From Rhodopseudomonas pentothenatexigens (lineage in GTDB: Bacteria; Pseudomonadota; Alphaproteobacteria; Rhizobiales; Xanthobacteraceae): a stretch of 64,000 nucleotides of DNA. Of this stretch, positions 60,409-64,000 are shown in pieces. Below the pieces are notes generated by a model, which was not told the origin of the DNA, ran no database searches, and worked only from the letters and a program-made list of their open reading frames with translations. Position 1 is the stretch's first letter, and every line of letters begins with the position of its first letter. The DNA is taken from contig NZ_UFQQ01000009.1 in NCBI RefSeq assembly GCF_900218015.1, positions 1 to 64,000 of the forward strand, in the 5' to 3' direction. Both the position numbers and the translations under genes were made by a program.

Positions 60409-62262
60409 ATGCGCCGATGTGAGATGATGGGATGGAGGCTGGCGCCGGTGTCGGCGGCGCTCGTGGCGCTCATCGTTCCCGCGGCCGCGCAGGACAAGGC
60501 CGATCCGGCCGCATCGCTGAAGCTGCCCAAGGTCTCGCGGGCGGCCCCGCCTTCGTCGAACGCCACCGTGAACCTGATCAACCTGCTGGTGAAGCAGGGC
60601 GTACTCACGGAGGAACAGGCCGGCGCGCTGGTGAGACAGGCCGAGGACGAGGCCTATGTGGCGCGCCAGGCCGTGCGCGACGCCGCCACCAAGGCGGAGG
60701 GGGCCGAGAAGTCGGCGGCGACCGCGGTCGAGGCGACTTCGCCTCGCGGCACCAAGCGGGTCACCTACGTGCCGGAGATCGTCAAGAAGCAGCTCCGCGA
60801 CGAGATCCGCAAGGAAGTGATGGAAAAGGCCGAAAAGGAAAACTGGGCATCGCCGGGCAAATACCCGGAATGGGCACAACGCATCCGCTTCTACGGCGAC
60901 GTCCGCCTCCGTCACGACAGCAGCTTCTTCCCCACGGGGAACTACCCGTACACGGTGAACTACAACGCCATCAACACCGGCAGCCCCTACAACGTGCTGA
61001 GTGACGGCACCTATGGCAATCCGTACTTCTGGCCCACTTTCAACGTCGACCAGGACCGCCATCGCGAACGGCTAAGGGCGCGGCTCGGCATGGAAGCTGA
61101 CCTGTTCGACGGCTTCTATGCAGGTCTGCGGATCGCGACCGGCGAGAGCAATGCGCCGGTGTCTTTCAACCAGACCCTTGGCGGCTCGGGAGGAAACTTC
61201 AGCAAATACAACATCTGGCTCGACCGTGCCTTCGTGCGCTACAGCCCATGGAACGACATCGCGCTGAGCGGCGGTCGGTTCGACAATCCATTTTTCGCTT
61301 CGACGGACCTGGTGTTTCACCGCGATCTCGGCTTCGACGGTGTCGCGGCTCAGGTGCAGCACGAGATCAGCCCCGGTTTCACACCTTTCTTCGTCGCCGG
61401 TGCATTCCCGATCTTCAATACCGACTTCAACGTCGGCTCGAGTCTGGATTTCACCAACACCAACGTGCTGCCCGGCAAGGCACCGAGCCGCGACAAATGG
61501 ATGTTCGGTGGACAGATCGGCGCGCGGGCTGAATTCAGCCCCGATGTCAGCCTGAAATTCGGCACCGCTTATTTCGACTTCACCAACGTCCAGGGCAAGC
61601 TGTCGAGCAGCTGTTTGGTCGCCACCGCGACGGACTTTTGCAGTACCGACCTGCTGCGACCGTCATTCGCACAGCGCGGCAACACCTACATGGCACTACG
61701 CAACATCGTGCCCCAGTACGACGGTACTAATCTTCTTCCGCAGTACCAGTATTTCGGCCTTGCGTCCGACTTCCGCGAGCTTGTCGTCAGCGCCCGGCTC
61801 GATCTCGGCCAGTTCCATCCGTTGCATATCGTGATCGACGGCGAGTATGTCCGCAACCTCGCCTGGGACGCTGCCGATATCGCCGCCAAGGTTGCGGCGA
61901 ATCCCTTGCCGGCCGGTCCGATCGCCGGCTGCAGCTCGGCCACCAATTGCACCCAGGTCTATGCCGGCGGCAATCAGGGTTGGCTCGGGCGGATGACCGT
62001 CGGTCACCGCGAGATCCGGCAGTTGTGGGACTGGAGCGCCTTCGTCGGCTACAAATATCTGGAGTCCGACGCCGTGCTCGACGCCTTCGCGGATTCCGAT
62101 TTCGGTCTCGGCGGCACCAATCTCAAGGGATACTTCGTCGGCGGCAGCCTCGGCCTCGGTTCCAACGTCTGGGCTACCGCGCGCTGGATGAGCGCCAACC
62201 AGGTCGCGGGCGCGCCCTACGCCGTCGACATCTTCCAGCTCGATCTCAATGCGAGGTTCTGA
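60409..62262 (+). CDS. Putative porin with N-terminal coiled coil
   Basis: The product is 617 residues. Signal (LAPVSAALVALIVPAAAQ), then a helical region (LINLLVKQGVLTEEQAGALVRQAEDEAYVARQAVRDAAT), and a barrel from about residue 155 (RIRFYGDVRLRHDSSFF, RHRERLRARLGMEADL, FYAGLRIATGES, WLDRAFVRYSPW) to a C-terminal Phe (VDIFQLDLNARF). This is the putative-porin type. GGAG sits 7 bases before ATG 60409. Placement straight after TonB suggests that it is energised by, or assembled with, this system, or that it takes up or releases substrate. Confidence 0.85.
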   Translation: MRRCEMMGWRLAPVSAALVALIVPAAAQDKADPAASLKLPKVSRAAPPSSNATVNLINLLVKQGVLTEEQAGALVRQAEDEAYVARQAVRDAATKAEGAEKSAATAVEATSPRGTKRVTYVPEIVKKQLRDEIRKEVMEKAEKENWASPGKYPEWAQRIRFYGDVRLRHDSSFFPTGNYPYTVNYNAINTGSPYNVLSDGTYGNPYFWPTFNVDQDRHRERLRARLGMEADLFDGFYAGLRIATGESNAPVSFNQTLGGSGGNFSKYNIWLDRAFVRYSPWNDIALSGGRFDNPFFASTDLVFHRDLGFDGVAAQVQHEISPGFTPFFVAGAFPIFNTDFNVGSSLDFTNTNVLPGKAPSRDKWMFGGQIGARAEFSPDVSLKFGTAYFDFTNVQGKLSSSCLVATATDFCSTDLLRPSFAQRGNTYMALRNIVPQYDGTNLLPQYQYFGLASDFRELVVSARLDLGQFHPLHIVIDGEYVRNLAWDAADIAAKVAANPLPAGPIAGCSSATNCTQVYAGGNQGWLGRMTVGHREIRQLWDWSAFVGYKYLESDAVLDAFADSDFGLGGTNLKGYFVGGSLGLGSNVWATARWMSANQVAGAPYAVDIFQLDLNARF

Positions 62263-62264
62263 CG

Positions 62265-62858
62265 ATGCGCGGGATACTTGGTCTCGCCGGCCTGGGCCTT
62301 TGCCTCGCCTGGGCCGGGCCCGCCCTGGCGGAAAATGAAACCGCGCGCCTGCGCGAGGCGCTGCGCTCAGCCACCGCACAGGTTCGTTCGCTCGAAGACC
62401 AGCGCGCCGCGCTCCAGGCCAAGCTGACGGCCACCGAGCAGGAGCGCGACACCGCAAAGAAGCAGAACACCGCGCTGCGCGCCGAGGTCAAAGAAGTGAA
62501 CCAGGCCTACCGCCAGGCGGTGAAGGACTTCAACGACCGACTCGCCGAGCGAGACGACACGCTGGAGAAGTGGAAGAGTGCCTACGCCGAGGCGGCGTCG
62601 GTGGCTCGCGCCAAGGACGCCGAGCGCGCCAAGTTCGAAGGCGAGGCCAAGGCGTTCCGGGCCAGCACCAAATCCTGCGAAGCCAAGAACGGCAAGCTCG
62701 TCAAGATCAGCAACGACGTCGTCACCAAGTACGAGGCGATGGATCCGCTCGAAAAGGTGCTCGATCACGATCCGCTGTTCGGGATGCAGCGTGTCCAGCA
62801 CCAGAACCAAGCTCAGGATTTCCGCGACCAGATCCTCGATCAGAAAGCCAAGCCATGA
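62265..62858 (+). CDS. Periplasmic coiled-coil protein of unknown function
   Basis: The product is 197 residues. Signal peptide (LGLAGLGLCLAWAGPALA), then a long heptad-rich coiled coil (about 22-130: LREALRSATAQVRSLEDQRA, LQAKLTATEQERDTAKKQNT) and a compact end (SCEAKNGKLVKISNDVVTKYEAMDPLEKVLDHDPLFGMQRVQHQNQ). It starts 2 bases after the porin stop and overlaps the PpiC start by 4, so it is part of the apparatus. It could bridge the TonB complex, porin and TpsB, which is inference. Confidence 0.75.
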   Translation: MRGILGLAGLGLCLAWAGPALAENETARLREALRSATAQVRSLEDQRAALQAKLTATEQERDTAKKQNTALRAEVKEVNQAYRQAVKDFNDRLAERDDTLEKWKSAYAEAASVARAKDAERAKFEGEAKAFRASTKSCEAKNGKLVKISNDVVTKYEAMDPLEKVLDHDPLFGMQRVQHQNQAQDFRDQILDQKAKP

Positions 62859-63868
62859 CCCGTGCCGTCGTCACCAGCGGACTGCTCGCTGCAATCACCT
62901 TGGCGCTCGCGCTTGCGGAAGCATCGGCGCAGCAGCGCACACCGCAACAGCCGGTCCAGCCTCAGCAGGCCGCCGCACCGCAGCCCGGCCGTGCCGCGCA
63001 GCCGGTGGCGGACGCCGGGTCCGCAGTGAAGGATAGCGACGTCGTCGCCAAGATCGGGGGCAGCGACGTCACCGCCGCCGAGGTGCGATCGGCGATCAGC
63101 TTCCTCGATCCGCGGCAGCAGGCGGCGCTGGCGCGCGATCCGGCGCTACTGAGTCAGACCGTGCGCGCGATCCTGGCCAATCGCTTGGCTTACAAGGAGG
63201 CGCTGTCGAAAAAGTGGGAAGAGCAGCCGGCGGTGCAGGCTCAGATCGCGCGTGTCCGCGAGAGCGTGATCGTCGACGGTTATCTCAAATCGGTGACGGC
63301 GCCGCCTGAATCCTATCCGAGCGAGGCCGAGGTCAAGGCTGTGTACGATGCGAACGCCAGCGCGCTGCTGCTCCCGCGCCGGTTTCGGCTCGCCCAGGTG
63401 CTGATCGCGCTGCCCAAGGACGCCGACAAGGATGCCGATGAGGCGGCGCGCAAGAAGCTCGCCGAGGCGCTGAAGAAGCTGAAGGCGCCCGGCGCCGACT
63501 TCGGCAAGCTCGCCAGGGAGCTGTCCGAGGATCCAGCCTCCGCAGAACGGGAAGGGGAATTAGGGTGGGTCGGTGAGCCCGACCTGCGACCGGAAATTCG
63601 CAGCCAGGTGACCGGCCTGGCGAAAGGCGCCGTGTCGGAGCCGGTTCGGCTCGACGACGGCTGGCACGTGCTCAAGCTGCTCGATACCGAGGCGGCGCGG
63701 CAGCGAACGCTGGCTGAAGTCCGCGACGGCCTGGTGCAGCGTCTGCGGGCCGAGAAGGCCGAGGCCAACAGAAGGGCCTATGTCAACGAATTGTTGAAGC
63801 AGTCGCCGCCGGTGCTCAACGAGATCGCGCTGTCGCGACTGATCGAGGCCAAGACGGAATCCCGATAG
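62855..63868 (+). CDS. PpiC-type peptidyl-prolyl isomerase (parvulin/SurA-like)
   Basis: The product is 337 residues: signal (GLLAAITLALALAEASA), a Gln/Pro linker, a SurA-like helical part (VVAKIGGSDVTAAEVRSAISFLDPRQQ), then a parvulin domain (about 185-285: RRFRLAQVLIALPKDAD, FGKLARELSEDPASAEREGELGWVGEP, LAKGAVSEPVRLDDGWHVLKLLD) and a C-terminal helix. It starts by an ATGA overlap and is the last gene of the tpsB operon. Its likely job is holding the unfolded exoprotein or the barrel proteins in the periplasm. Confidence 0.9.
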   Translation: MTRAVVTSGLLAAITLALALAEASAQQRTPQQPVQPQQAAAPQPGRAAQPVADAGSAVKDSDVVAKIGGSDVTAAEVRSAISFLDPRQQAALARDPALLSQTVRAILANRLAYKEALSKKWEEQPAVQAQIARVRESVIVDGYLKSVTAPPESYPSEAEVKAVYDANASALLLPRRFRLAQVLIALPKDADKDADEAARKKLAEALKKLKAPGADFGKLARELSEDPASAEREGELGWVGEPDLRPEIRSQVTGLAKGAVSEPVRLDDGWHVLKLLDTEAARQRTLAEVRDGLVQRLRAEKAEANRRAYVNELLKQSPPVLNEIALSRLIEAKTESR

Positions 63869-64000
63869 CGAACGACTTCGGGCCTCGACCCGTGAGCCTG
63901 TGCCACGCCGATCCGGCGAAAGTGCCTTATAACATATACCGTTAACAATTAGTTAAACTATCACATTCGTATGATATTGCGTCTGCATCGGATTGCTGCG
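63869..64000 (+). promoter_or_regulatory. AT-rich promoter-like region at the window edge
   Basis: After about 55 GC-rich bases the sequence turns AT-rich (63925-63985), with TTATAACATATAC, GTTAACAATTAGTTAAAC (GTTAA/TTAAC dyad) and TCACAT (63961-63966). It looks like the control region of a gene beyond the window. Confidence 0.4.

Overview
The window is high-GC DNA, dense in genes, with sparse AT-rich promoter islands. Gene content points to an alphaproteobacterium of the Rhodopseudomonas/Bradyrhizobium group: an alpha-type type II secretion (T2SS) operon ending in a GspN/C-like protein, a DUF3739-type giant haemagglutinin, an ECF sigma factor with a FecR-like partner, and carbamoyltransferase-DUF5989-SxtJ polysaccharide genes. 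The genus is inferred from content only. No rRNA, tRNA, CRISPR array, insertion sequence or prophage was seen. Almost everything concerns the cell envelope and export.

Region 1 (1-13273), secretion: the 3' end of an RTX-type exported protein, a LapG-like C93 cysteine protease, a single-domain prepilin peptidase, a Sel1-repeat protein, and a complete T2SS (gspD divergent from gspEFGHIJKLM plus a GspN/C-like gene).

Region 2 (13274-26900): one gene for a 4,509-residue filamentous-haemagglutinin-like exoprotein with an N-terminal TPS domain and a C-terminal DUF3739 region.

Region 3 (27094-53056), surface polysaccharide: FkbM and other methyltransferases, an acyltransferase, three glycosyltransferases, a GDP-mannose 3,5-epimerase-like enzyme, a Wzx-type flippase, a carbamoyltransferase/DUF5989/SxtJ/SGNH module, a secreted beta-helix protein, an O-antigen-ligase-like polymerase, a Wza-type export lipoprotein and a lytic transglycosylase. 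Set among them are a PpiC chaperone and an exported PstS-like protein. No initiating sugar-phosphate transferase or Wzc-type co-polymerase was found here.

Region 4 (53288-63868): an exported Hint-domain protein, an ECF sigma factor with a FecR-like protein reduced to its N-terminal domain, then a tightly packed operon of a TpsB (FhaC/ShlB) transporter, a DUF2341-LamG-ExbB fusion, ExbD, a TonB-family protein, a porin-like barrel, a periplasmic coiled-coil protein and a PpiC isomerase.

The most interesting idea is that region 4 is a proton-motive-force-coupled (TonB-ExbB-ExbD) two-partner secretion apparatus for the giant exoprotein of region 2. A shared palindromic motif, consensus GATAACGTTATC, lies in the promoter regions of the T2SS, the giant gene, several polysaccharide genes, a small HTH-like gene and the ECF sigma gene. 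This suggests that the separate blocks belong to one adhesion/biofilm regulon.
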